Shown: one piece after another, positions 1 through 5,832 of the stretch
Layout: each line of letters starts with the position of its first letter
Numbering within the stretch: the first letter of the stretch is position 1
Assembly (NCBI GenBank): GCA_929200485.1
Contig: CAKMZU010000001.1
Location: forward strand, 36,314 to 43,546
Source: an uncultured Gammaproteobacteria bacterium
GTDB taxonomy: Bacteria; Pseudomonadota; Gammaproteobacteria; Pseudomonadales; DT-91
DNA: 7,233 bases
Reading direction: 5' to 3'
Translations under genes and position numbers: made by a program
Notes under the pieces: model-generated
Database searches by the model: none
Seen by the model: the letters and a program-made list of their open reading frames with translations, nothing else
Told to the model about the DNA's origin: nothing

Positions 1-185
1 CGTTAATCCAGGGACTTGCCCTCACTAACGATGAATTAAAAGCGTTACATAAAAAACTAAAAAAGAAATGTGGTGTCGGTGGTGCAGTTAAAGACGGCGT
101 GCTTGAGTTTCAAGGCGATCATCGTCAGTTACTACTTAAGCTCCTTGAAAAAGAAGGGGTAACGGCAAAACTTTCTGGGGGATAA
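1..185 (+). CDS. yciH: SUI1/YciH-family translation initiation factor, C-terminal part (5' end outside window)
   Basis: Frame 3 is open from the window edge to TAA at 183-185, giving about 60 residues. They begin LIQGLALTNDELKALHKKLK, continue with a cysteine-glycine segment (KKKCGVGGAVKDG), then LEFQGDHRQ, and end in EKEGVTAKLSGG. This order of a basic helix, CG-x-GG-x-VKDG, an IEFQGDHR-like strand and a final helix is the C-terminal half of the SUI1/eIF1 domain as found in bacterial YciH. Family knowledge: these proteins are related to eIF1, and in E. coli YciH has been linked to fidelity of start-site selection and to translation under stress; the gene is not essential. The start codon and N-terminal half lie upstream of base 1. 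The last 50 bases overlap antisense with the convergent gene ending at 136. The family call is firm; the exact cellular role is not. Confidence 0.9.
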   Translation, partial: LIQGLALTNDELKALHKKLKKKCGVGGAVKDGVLEFQGDHRQLLLKLLEKEGVTAKLSGG

Positions 186-819
186 TTTTCTCCTGGATAA
201 TGTATTTGTCGATTTGATCTACTCGCATATGAACGCCACGGACTTCTCGGTCATCAGGATTGTAGCTTTTTGCTTTCACAAATAATTGTAAGCTATCGAA
301 TTCTTCCTTTTCTAACTCAAGCCCATCATAAATTCTATAAATTATTTCCTCAAGGCCGAACTTATCGGTGACTTTCTGCATAGGTGTTGACTGCCGAAAG
401 TCATAGGGGGTACCTTTACAACCCATTCCTATGGTTTTATTCGTCGCTATGGCTAATTTCAAGATAAAATAATAAACTAGAAATTTATTATTCTCGCTTC
501 CTATTTTTGTTTCAAATTTACCATTGATAACAAAGTGATCATTATCAGTTGGGTTCTCTTCTTCACCATTGATTAAAACCTGCTCAGCTACAAGAACCTC
601 ATTATAATCAGGGGCTTCATCATCAGCAGAGTCGCCATCATATAATGGCGCGTAATCATCCCCCACAGATACAGTTTCATCGTCAGGTACAGTTTCATCA
701 TCAGACAAATCTTCATACAGAAGGTAATCAGGCACATTGTAGGCAAATGTTTGAAAACATATCGCCAACCATGCTACCACTAAACTACAACAAAAGACTT
801 TCAGGCTCAGAGTTAACAT
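136..819 (-). CDS. secreted acidic protein of unknown function
   Basis: A 227-residue protein that I do not recognise. Residues 1-27 form a signal peptide: a single lysine, then a hydrophobic stretch VFCCSLVVAWLAICF, and a plausible cleavage site after TFA. Residues 38-92 are extremely rich in Asp and Glu and include a tandem six-residue duplication, DDETVP-DDETVS, encoded by an 18-bp direct repeat (see separate entry). Residues 95-210 look like a folded mixed alpha/beta domain with two cysteines absent (only C134 lies beyond the signal peptide). The product is probably exported to the periplasm or beyond. The start at 819 is the only Met that retains the signal peptide. It lies 35 bases inside thrB and has no visible Shine-Dalgarno sequence, so translation may be coupled to thrB. 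The stop lies 50 bases inside the convergent yciH-like gene. The coherent signal peptide and domain make it a likely real gene; the function is unknown. An acidic linker of this kind could bind cations, but nothing proves it. Confidence 0.7.
   Translation of the reverse strand: MLTLSLKVFCCSLVVAWLAICFQTFAYNVPDYLLYEDLSDDETVPDDETVSVGDDYAPLYDGDSADDEAPDYNEVLVAEQVLINGEEENPTDNDHFVINGKFETKIGSENNKFLVYYFILKLAIATNKTIGMGCKGTPYDFRQSTPMQKVTDKFGLEEIIYRIYDGLELEKEEFDSLQLFVKAKSYNPDDREVRGVHMRVDQIDKYIIQEKIIPQKVLPLPLLFQGA
668..704. repeat. 18-bp tandem direct repeat inside the acidic secreted gene
   Basis: The plus strand carries TACAGTTTCATCGTCAG at 670-686 and TACAGTTTCATCATCAG at 688-704, a period of 18 bp with one mismatch. 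In the minus-strand protein this duplicates six codons, giving DDETVP followed by DDETVS in the acidic region (about residues 40-51). The period is a multiple of three, so gain or loss of a copy would keep the frame and only lengthen or shorten the acidic linker. Confidence 0.85.
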
Positions 820-1771
820 AATAAAAAAACAACTGCTTGAAAGGTTCAGGACTCGTAAATGTATTTAATTCATGCGGGTGCGATTGTATTCGCTTAACGG
901 CTTGAATTCTTGATACCCAAAAGCGCATAGCAGTGACTTTCAACATTAATGGCCAAACCGCTTTTTCATCATCCGTTAAATCTCTTAGCGATTCATAGCC
1001 CTTGATAAAACTTGCCAGTTTATCCTTATCCAGTAGCGTATGAGACACACACCAATCATTGGCACAGACCGCCAAGTCATAAATCATAAAGCCTCGACCT
1101 GCGGTAAAAAAGTCAATAACGCCGGTGATCTCTTCGCCATCAAATAACGCATTATCGCGAAACAAATCGCCATGAATAATGGTTTTTGGTAATTTATCTG
1201 CCCGACTGACCGCTTTATATTCTTCTAAGACTTTCTTGCAGGCTATTAGTTCATCGGCTAACAAAGTTTCGGAAACTTTAGACAAGGTGCCTGTTAGCCA
1301 ACGAATATCTCGTATACCGCCACCCTGATATTCCATGTCTCCCGACACTTCGTGAATGCGTGCTAGCATTTGACCCATTCTTTCACATTGAATAAGCGAG
1401 GGGCTTTGTACATGGTGGCCTTGAAGGCTTGGGCAAAGTACGGCAGGTTTTTGATAAACCATTTGAATATTCTTGCCGTCATAATCTCTGACGGGGATGG
1501 AAACAGGAATCTGCTTCCTGCCTAATAGCTCCAGCAAACCCAAGTGAAAAGGTAAGTCATTTTCAGGTAGCTCTTCAAAAATGGTTAAAAAATATTCACC
1601 CTCGCGATCATGACCGTACTCGACAGCCATATGATTGGAGCTGGTCGTAATTGCATAATTCGTATTTTCCAGACCCGCGCTAACACCACTGAATCGGATT
1701 AATTCACCAATACCATAGGGTTTAATCAGCGTATTAATTTCATCAAAATCTAAAGTTGTAAATACTGCCAT
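785..1771 (-). CDS. thrB: homoserine kinase (APH-fold ThrB)
   Basis: Homoserine kinase phosphorylates L-homoserine with ATP to O-phosphohomoserine, the step before threonine synthase, in the cytoplasm. From the chosen start MAVFTTLDFDEI the protein is 328 residues, close to the ~316 of the pseudomonad enzyme. The fold is that of aminoglycoside phosphotransferases, not the GHMP kinase fold of E. coli ThrB. The nucleotide loop region is SGVSAGLENTNYAI (about 28-41). The catalytic loop is HGDLFRDN (200-207, catalytic Asp202, metal-binding Asn207). The second metal site is GVIDFF (Asp220), and YDLAVCANDWC follows at 231-241, all as in the family. The open frame continues upstream to 1876, across the polA start, but those 35 extra codons precede the family's conserved MxVFT start and are rejected. 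An AGGAA lies 10 bases before the ATG at 1771. The gene is divergent from polA with 87 bp between them, and its 3' end overlaps the acidic secreted gene by 35 bp, suggesting co-transcription. Confidence 0.93.
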   Translation of the reverse strand: MAVFTTLDFDEINTLIKPYGIGELIRFSGVSAGLENTNYAITTSSNHMAVEYGHDREGEYFLTIFEELPENDLPFHLGLLELLGRKQIPVSIPVRDYDGKNIQMVYQKPAVLCPSLQGHHVQSPSLIQCERMGQMLARIHEVSGDMEYQGGGIRDIRWLTGTLSKVSETLLADELIACKKVLEEYKAVSRADKLPKTIIHGDLFRDNALFDGEEITGVIDFFTAGRGFMIYDLAVCANDWCVSHTLLDKDKLASFIKGYESLRDLTDDEKAVWPLMLKVTAMRFWVSRIQAVKRIQSHPHELNTFTSPEPFKQLFFYYVNSEPESLLL

Positions 1772-1858
1772 ATTCCTGAAGTTCCTATCTTGATATTGGT
1801 AAATGAGTGGCAAAAGCGTGTAAGATAAACCATCATTCAGTGACTTTAGACTACCGCC
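1772..1858. promoter_or_regulatory. divergent thrB-polA intergenic promoter region
   Basis: These 87 bases separate the two divergent starts and must hold the polA promoter unless it lies inside thrB. The best polA-directed candidate I can see is TTGGTA (1796-1801) with TAAGAT (1821-1826). Each matches the sigma-70 consensus at four of six positions, but the 19-bp spacing is long. On the other strand I see only weak candidates for thrB, plus its Shine-Dalgarno AGGAA (complement of 1782-1786). No clear operator palindrome is visible. That a promoter lies here is likely; the exact boxes are uncertain. Confidence 0.35.
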
Positions 1859-4576
1859 ATGACCGAGAGCCATCACCCCATCATTTTAGTTGATGGATCG
1901 TCTTATTTGTTTCGTGCCTATCATGCACTTCCTCCGTTGATGACATCCAAAGGCAACCCTACCGGTGCTGCCAAGGGGGTCATCAATATGATCCGAAGTT
2001 TACAAAAAAGTTACCCCGAAAGCCCTATTGTTGTCATCTTTGATGCAAAAGGCAAAACTTTCCGCCACGATCAATACAAAGAGTATAAAGCCAATAGACC
2101 ACCGATGCCCGATGATTTGCGCGAACAAATCGCGCCCATTCATGCCATTATTAAGGCCATGGGCTTGCCACTCATTATAGAAGAAGGCGTTGAAGCCGAT
2201 GATGTCATTGGCACTTATGCACGAGAAGCCAGCGAGAAAAACATTCCCGTCATAATTTCTACCGGCGATAAAGACATGGCTCAGCTGGTTGATGAGCACG
2301 TTACCCTCATCAATACCATGACAAACACCGTACTCGATGAACAAGGCGTCAAAGATAAATTTGGCATACCCCCGTCATTGATTATCGATTTTTTAGCATT
2401 GATGGGTGATAAAGTGGATAACATCCCTGGGGTTTCTGGTGTAGGCGAGAAAACAGCCCTTGCCATGCTGCAACAAATTGGTGGCGTTAAAGAACTCTAT
2501 GAACGGCTTGAAGACATTCGCAGCTGTGACTTTCGCGGAGCGAAAAAAATGCCTGAAAAGTTGGCCGCAGAAAAAGCCAATGCCTTGCTCTCTTATGAAC
2601 TAGCCACCATCAAATGTGACGTCGAGCTTCACCACGCCATTGATGAGCTAAAAAATGGATCGCCCGACAACACAGCCCTTCTTGAACTATACACTGACCT
2701 GGAGTTTAAAACCTGGATAAAAGAAGTCACTGATGGCGAAGAGACTGACGAGGCTGACGTTCAAAAAATCGAAACCAACTACCAGACAGTCACCACACAA
2801 GATGCACTGGATGCCTGGCTAAAGAAAGTTAAAAACGCACCATTAGTTGCCTTTGATACCGAAACGACGAGCCTTGATTTTATGGAAGCACGGATTGTCG
2901 GTGTATCCCTAAGTGTTGAGCCCGGTGAGGCTTGTTATATCCCTCTGGCACATGACTACATGGGTGTAACCGAACAGCTTGATCCGTCAGAGACGCTCAA
3001 TCAGTTAACGCCAATCCTTGAAGACCCAAAGATCAAAAAAGTTGGGCAAAACCTTAAATACGATGCGCATGTTTTACTCAACCACGGCATCACACTCAAA
3101 GGCATTGCGCATGACACCATGCTGGAATCCTATCTTTATAACTCCACCGCCAACCGCCATGATATGGATACCCTGAGTGAAAAGTTCTTAAATCACACCA
3201 CGATTCATTTTGAAGACATTGCAGGCAAGGGTAAAAAGCAGCTGACCTTTAACCAAATACCCATTGAGGTTGCCTCTCCCTATGCCGCTGAAGATGCAGA
3301 TATTACCTTGCGTTTGCATCAAACCCTCTTCCCACTGTTAAGCCAGCAGGAAAAACCGTTATGGGTGTATGAGAATATCGATTTACCCTTGGTCAGTGTC
3401 TTAGCCCAAATGGAGCATAAGGGCTGCTTGATTGATGCGCCATTATTAAAAGCCCAGAGCAATGAATTAGACAAAAGCTGTAAAACACTTCAAGCGAAAG
3501 CCTTTGATTTAGCCGGTGAAGAGTTTAATCTCGATTCGCCAAAACAATTACAGGTGATTCTATTTGAAAAGCTTGGGCTTCCGATCTTAAAGAAAACCCC
3601 TAAAGGCCAACCATCAACGGCAGAGCCTGTATTACAAGAGCTAGCAGATCAATTTGAACTACCCAGTATTATCATGCAATACCGCAGCATGCGTAAGCTC
3701 AAATCGACCTATACCGATGCATTACCAGAGCAAATCAACCCAGCAACCAAGCGTGTTCATACGTCTTATCATCAAGCGGTCACTGCAACAGGTCGGTTGT
3801 CATCTAAAGACCCTAACCTGCAAAATATTCCTGTAAAAAACGAAGAAGGTCGCCGTATCCGCAAAGCCTTTGTTGCGCCTAAGGGCAAAAAGATTTTAGC
3901 TGCGGATTACTCGCAGGTTGAACTTCGGATCATGGCGCATTTATCAGGCGATGCGGGTCTTCTAAATGCCTTTAAAGAAGGGGCTGATATTCACAGCGCC
4001 ACAGCCAGCGAAGTCTTTGCAACCCCGATTGACGAAGTTTCCAGTGAACAACGCCGTAACGCCAAAGCCATTAATTTTGGTCTGATCTACGGCATGTCTG
4101 CTTTTGGTTTAAGCAATCAGCTTAGTGTCGATCGCGGCACCGCTCAAAGTTATATTGATGCCTACTTCGAGCGTTTTGCCGGTGTTAAAGATTATATGCA
4201 GCGCATTAAAGAAACCGCAAAAGAACAGGGCTTTGTCGAAACCCTTTTTGGTAGACGGCTATATCTACCTGAGATTAACAGCAAAAACGGTATGCAACGA
4301 CAGGCTGCAGAGCGAGTAGCCATTAATGCACCAATGCAAGGGACGGCGGCAGACATCATCAAAGGTGCCATGATTACCATCAATCAAGAAATTGAGCAAT
4401 TTAAAGATGCCTTTATGCTGATGCAGGTGCATGATGAATTAGTCTTTGAAGTCCCTGAAAAAGACGTGGATGCATTTAGTGATTTCATTAGGGATAAAAT
4501 GCAAAGCGCCGCACAAATGGATGTGCCATTAATCGTTGATGTAGGAATTGGTGACAACTGGGAGGAAGCGCACTAA
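1859..4576 (+). CDS. polA: DNA polymerase I
   Basis: A 905-residue, full-length PolA (E. coli 928) acting in gap filling, Okazaki-fragment maturation and repair. The 5'-nuclease domain (about 1-290) has its acidic residues: D12 in ILVDGSSY, D62 in VIFDAKG, D114/D115 in EADDVIG, D137/D139 in TGDKD, and D184/D187 in MGDKVDNIPG, followed by the helix-hairpin-helix GVSGVGEKTA. The 3'-5' exonuclease domain (about 310-500) is active-looking: D333/E335 in FDTET, D402 in NLKYD, Y475/D479 in YAAED. The polymerase domain has motif A D683 in DYSQVELR, the O-helix R732, K736, F740, Y744 in RRNAKAINFGLIYG, and motif C H858-D859-E860 in QVHDELV. F740 is the position where Phe favours exclusion of dideoxynucleotides. 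The start is well bounded: an in-frame TAG lies at 1847-1849 and this is the only ATG before the nuclease domain, although no Shine-Dalgarno sequence is seen. Terminator-like hairpins overlap and follow the stop. Confidence 0.98.
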   Translation: MTESHHPIILVDGSSYLFRAYHALPPLMTSKGNPTGAAKGVINMIRSLQKSYPESPIVVIFDAKGKTFRHDQYKEYKANRPPMPDDLREQIAPIHAIIKAMGLPLIIEEGVEADDVIGTYAREASEKNIPVIISTGDKDMAQLVDEHVTLINTMTNTVLDEQGVKDKFGIPPSLIIDFLALMGDKVDNIPGVSGVGEKTALAMLQQIGGVKELYERLEDIRSCDFRGAKKMPEKLAAEKANALLSYELATIKCDVELHHAIDELKNGSPDNTALLELYTDLEFKTWIKEVTDGEETDEADVQKIETNYQTVTTQDALDAWLKKVKNAPLVAFDTETTSLDFMEARIVGVSLSVEPGEACYIPLAHDYMGVTEQLDPSETLNQLTPILEDPKIKKVGQNLKYDAHVLLNHGITLKGIAHDTMLESYLYNSTANRHDMDTLSEKFLNHTTIHFEDIAGKGKKQLTFNQIPIEVASPYAAEDADITLRLHQTLFPLLSQQEKPLWVYENIDLPLVSVLAQMEHKGCLIDAPLLKAQSNELDKSCKTLQAKAFDLAGEEFNLDSPKQLQVILFEKLGLPILKKTPKGQPSTAEPVLQELADQFELPSIIMQYRSMRKLKSTYTDALPEQINPATKRVHTSYHQAVTATGRLSSKDPNLQNIPVKNEEGRRIRKAFVAPKGKKILAADYSQVELRIMAHLSGDAGLLNAFKEGADIHSATASEVFATPIDEVSSEQRRNAKAINFGLIYGMSAFGLSNQLSVDRGTAQSYIDAYFERFAGVKDYMQRIKETAKEQGFVETLFGRRLYLPEINSKNGMQRQAAERVAINAPMQGTAADIIKGAMITINQEIEQFKDAFMLMQVHDELVFEVPEKDVDAFSDFIRDKMQSAAQMDVPLIVDVGIGDNWEEAH

Positions 4577-4584
4577 GCGCCTCC
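4561..4584 (+). terminator. hairpin overlapping the polA stop
   Basis: GGAG (4561-4564) and GCGC (4568-4571) pair with GCGC and CTCC after an ACTAA loop, leaving a three-base GAA bulge on the left arm. The stem contains the last polA codons and the TAA. Only TTT follows directly, but a longer T-rich run (TATTTTTTATT) starts 12 bases later. It may act as a terminator or 3' stability hairpin for polA; the bulge and distant T-tract make it imperfect. Confidence 0.45.
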
Positions 4585-4606
4585 TTTCCTGCAAGTATTT
4601 TTTATT

Positions 4607-4624
4607 AGCTACTTTTAGCTTTTT
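4607..4624 (+). terminator. second weak terminator-like hairpin after polA
   Basis: AGCTA (4607-4611), loop CTTT, TAGCT (4616-4620), followed immediately by TTTT. The stem is only five base pairs and AT-rich, so it would be weak alone, but with the hairpin at the polA stop it could end polA transcription before the convergent gene ending at 4712. Confidence 0.35.
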
Positions 4625-4711
4625 AAATATCAAAAAGACTCAGCCTACTCTACCAATTGTCCAATATAGAAATTGGCTGGTTATCACAAGAGACGTCCTA
4701 ATGAAAAAAGC

Positions 4712-5080
4712 TTAATGTATTTGTGTTAATACGGCTGAACTGCCAGTCAGCTTTTCAATTTCTTTCTGCTTTTCTTCCTTTTCTAATATTTTTGCTTGCT
4801 CTTCTTCTAGAAATTTTTCTTCCTTGCTGATTTGATATTTCAAGTCCGCTAAACGCTTAAATTTAAAAAATTTATTTCTTTCAACAAGAAGTGCAACATA
4901 GGAGCCAAATGCAAGTAACCCCCACCCAACAACAATAATGGCCAACAGCGCTTCTCTACTATACATTTGCCTCTGGCCTTCTGTCCGACCCGCAGCAAAT
5001 AACTGTTGAGACAACAAAAAAGCTAGCAACACTATCTTTAAATAACGGAAAAAATATAAATCTTTCAATTTTAGGCTCAT
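4712..5080 (-). CDS. small membrane protein with cytoplasmic coiled-coil tail, unknown function
   Basis: A 122-residue protein that I do not recognise. Residues 1-30 have a basic N-terminus (KLKDLYFFRYLK) and a hydrophobic core IVLLAFLLSQQLF ending in AAG, which could be a cleavable signal peptide or a first membrane helix. A clear transmembrane segment follows at about 44-66 (ALLAIIVVGWGLLAFGSYVALLV). The basic stretch ERNKFFKFKR (67-76) right after it places the rest in the cytoplasm by the positive-inside rule. Residues 78-111 are a highly charged Glu/Lys-rich helix, probably a coiled coil, then a short neutral tail. The start at 5080 includes the whole signal segment; no Shine-Dalgarno sequence is visible. 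It is convergent with polA and stands alone on its strand. The coherent topology argues for a real gene. Small membrane proteins of this shape often tether a partner, but the partner is unknown. Confidence 0.65.
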   Translation of the reverse strand: MSLKLKDLYFFRYLKIVLLAFLLSQQLFAAGRTEGQRQMYSREALLAIIVVGWGLLAFGSYVALLVERNKFFKFKRLADLKYQISKEEKFLEEEQAKILEKEEKQKEIEKLTGSSAVLTQIH

Positions 5081-5238
5081 AACAGGTAGGACATTAAATT
5101 AACAAAAGAGTTCACGGTTGTTTGGTTAGTGTGAAAAAGAGCCTGAGATTTAACACAAATATTATTCACTCTCATCATTCATTTCAAACATCAAAGCAGC
5201 CTGAACTAAGTAACAGTTTCCCTTTCCACTCCACCTAA

Positions 5239-5481
5239 GAAACAATCAACACGTTAATAGGCGCAGAACTGGGCGAAGTTGCAACCATTGCTGTTATAGC
5301 AAGCGCTATTGGAATAGTAGCTGCCGCATATGCTGGCGCCACTGGATATTATATGTATTATAAAGGAATGCCTTTTACTCAAGCGATTAAAAAGCCTTTT
5401 AAAAGAATTCAAAATCAATGTAAAAAACCGCTTCGCTCTGAACCTGCAACCTTTGTTTTGATGTCTAAGCAAGACCAATGA
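5239..5481 (+). pseudogene. remnant of a membrane-protein C-terminus (no usable start codon)
   Basis: After a TAA at 5236-5238 the plus frame is open for 80 codons to TGA at 5479-5481. It reads as plausible protein: a Glu-containing lead-in, a Gly/Ala/Ile-rich hydrophobic helix (AVIASAIGIVAAAYAGATGY, about residues 17-36), then a basic tail (KKPFKRIQNQCKKP). There is no ATG, GTG or TTG before the helix; only CTG at 5269 or rare ATT/ATA codons could start it. AGG lies 8 bases before that CTG, a weak ribosome site. I read it as the 3' end of a gene whose front has been lost, though translation from a non-standard codon is possible. The antisense frame over the same bases (5254-5493) looks like a shadow. 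An imperfect hairpin starts just after the stop, as expected for an original gene end. Confidence 0.45.
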
Positions 5482-5527
5482 TATAAAGGGCACCTTTAAT
5501 AATTGATTTTGAGAAGTACCCTTTATA
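5482..5527. terminator. imperfect inverted repeat after the 5239-5481 remnant
   Basis: TATAAAGGG (5482-5490) and CCCTTTATA (5519-5527) are perfect 9-bp complementary arms. Pairing continues inward with two mismatches (A-T, C-G, then T-A, T-G, T-A), leaving a loop of about 14 bases. It begins one base after the TGA at 5479-5481. A TTTTTT run follows about nine bases downstream (5537-5542). This fits a fossil or working intrinsic terminator. An end of a small mobile element is an alternative, but I see no second copy of the arm in the window. Confidence 0.45.
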
Positions 5528-5608
5528 ACAACCTGATTTTTTCTATCTGCAAATAAAATAAATATAAATGCAGGACAATTTATTCAGACAAAAAAGATGA
5601 AAGGGTGA

Positions 5609-5785
5609 AAAAACGCCATACTCCATAAAAAAATGTCTGGAGCTACTATCGTTGATGGTATTAAGCCTCTTATTGCTAATGCTTGCATGAATGTGCTTTA
5701 GTAATACGCAAAGGAGGTGAAAGCTCATCCGGAAAAGTTCACGCCTTGGGATTATGAAGAGACTGTTATAACGCCGTCACACTAA
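5609..5785 (+). pseudogene. short coding remnant interrupted by two stop codons
   Basis: One plus frame runs from just after a TGA at 5606-5608 to TAA at 5783-5785. Only a tandem TAG-TAA at 5699-5704 interrupts it. The first part, from ATG at 5633, gives 22 residues beginning MSGATIVDGIKPLIANA. The second part gives YAKEVKAHPEKFTPWDYEET and six more residues, the kind of sequence seen at a protein C-terminus. The protein-like texture on both sides of the stops in the same frame suggests a decayed gene, but the total is under 60 codons and I cannot name the family. The FTPW motif occurs near the end of type-1 isopentenyl-diphosphate isomerases and some other Nudix proteins; that is only a faint hint. 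Chance open frames in AT-rich DNA remain possible. Confidence 0.3.
5710..5720 (+). promoter_or_regulatory. orphan perfect Shine-Dalgarno consensus
   Basis: AAAGGAGGTGA contains the ten-base AAGGAGGTGA, fully complementary to the usual bacterial 16S rRNA 3' end. No ATG lies at useful spacing: the first is at 5754, 33 bases on, and it opens only a five-codon frame. A GTG at 5717 lies within the motif itself. It may be chance within the remnant reading Lys-Glu-Val, or the leftover ribosome site of a lost gene. Confidence 0.3.
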
Positions 5786-5832
5786 CTTCTCACAAGGCCA
5801 CGATATTTTATAAGTCGCACGCTTTATTCTCC

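Noticed and set aside
1772..1876. Longer thrB frame starting at 1876, overlapping the polA start
   Set aside because: The 35 extra codons have no family counterpart. The enzyme's usual N-terminus MxVFT begins at 1771, where an AGGAA sits 10 bases upstream.
2000..2466. Two minus-strand frames (114 and 61 codons) inside polA
   Set aside because: They are antisense to well-conserved 5'-nuclease codons and show no domain or signal of their own.
3654..4383. Short frames on both strands inside the polymerase domain of polA
   Set aside because: Out-of-frame shadows of a gene whose motifs are all intact.
5254..5493. 79-codon minus-strand frame opposite the 5239-5481 remnant
   Set aside because: It is a Ser/Cys/His/Asn-rich composition typical of an antisense shadow. 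The plus frame has a coherent membrane helix and basic tail.
5543..5728. 61-codon minus-strand frame
   Set aside because: Cys/His/Ser-rich without a recognisable domain, in AT-rich decayed DNA; the plus strand reads more like protein.
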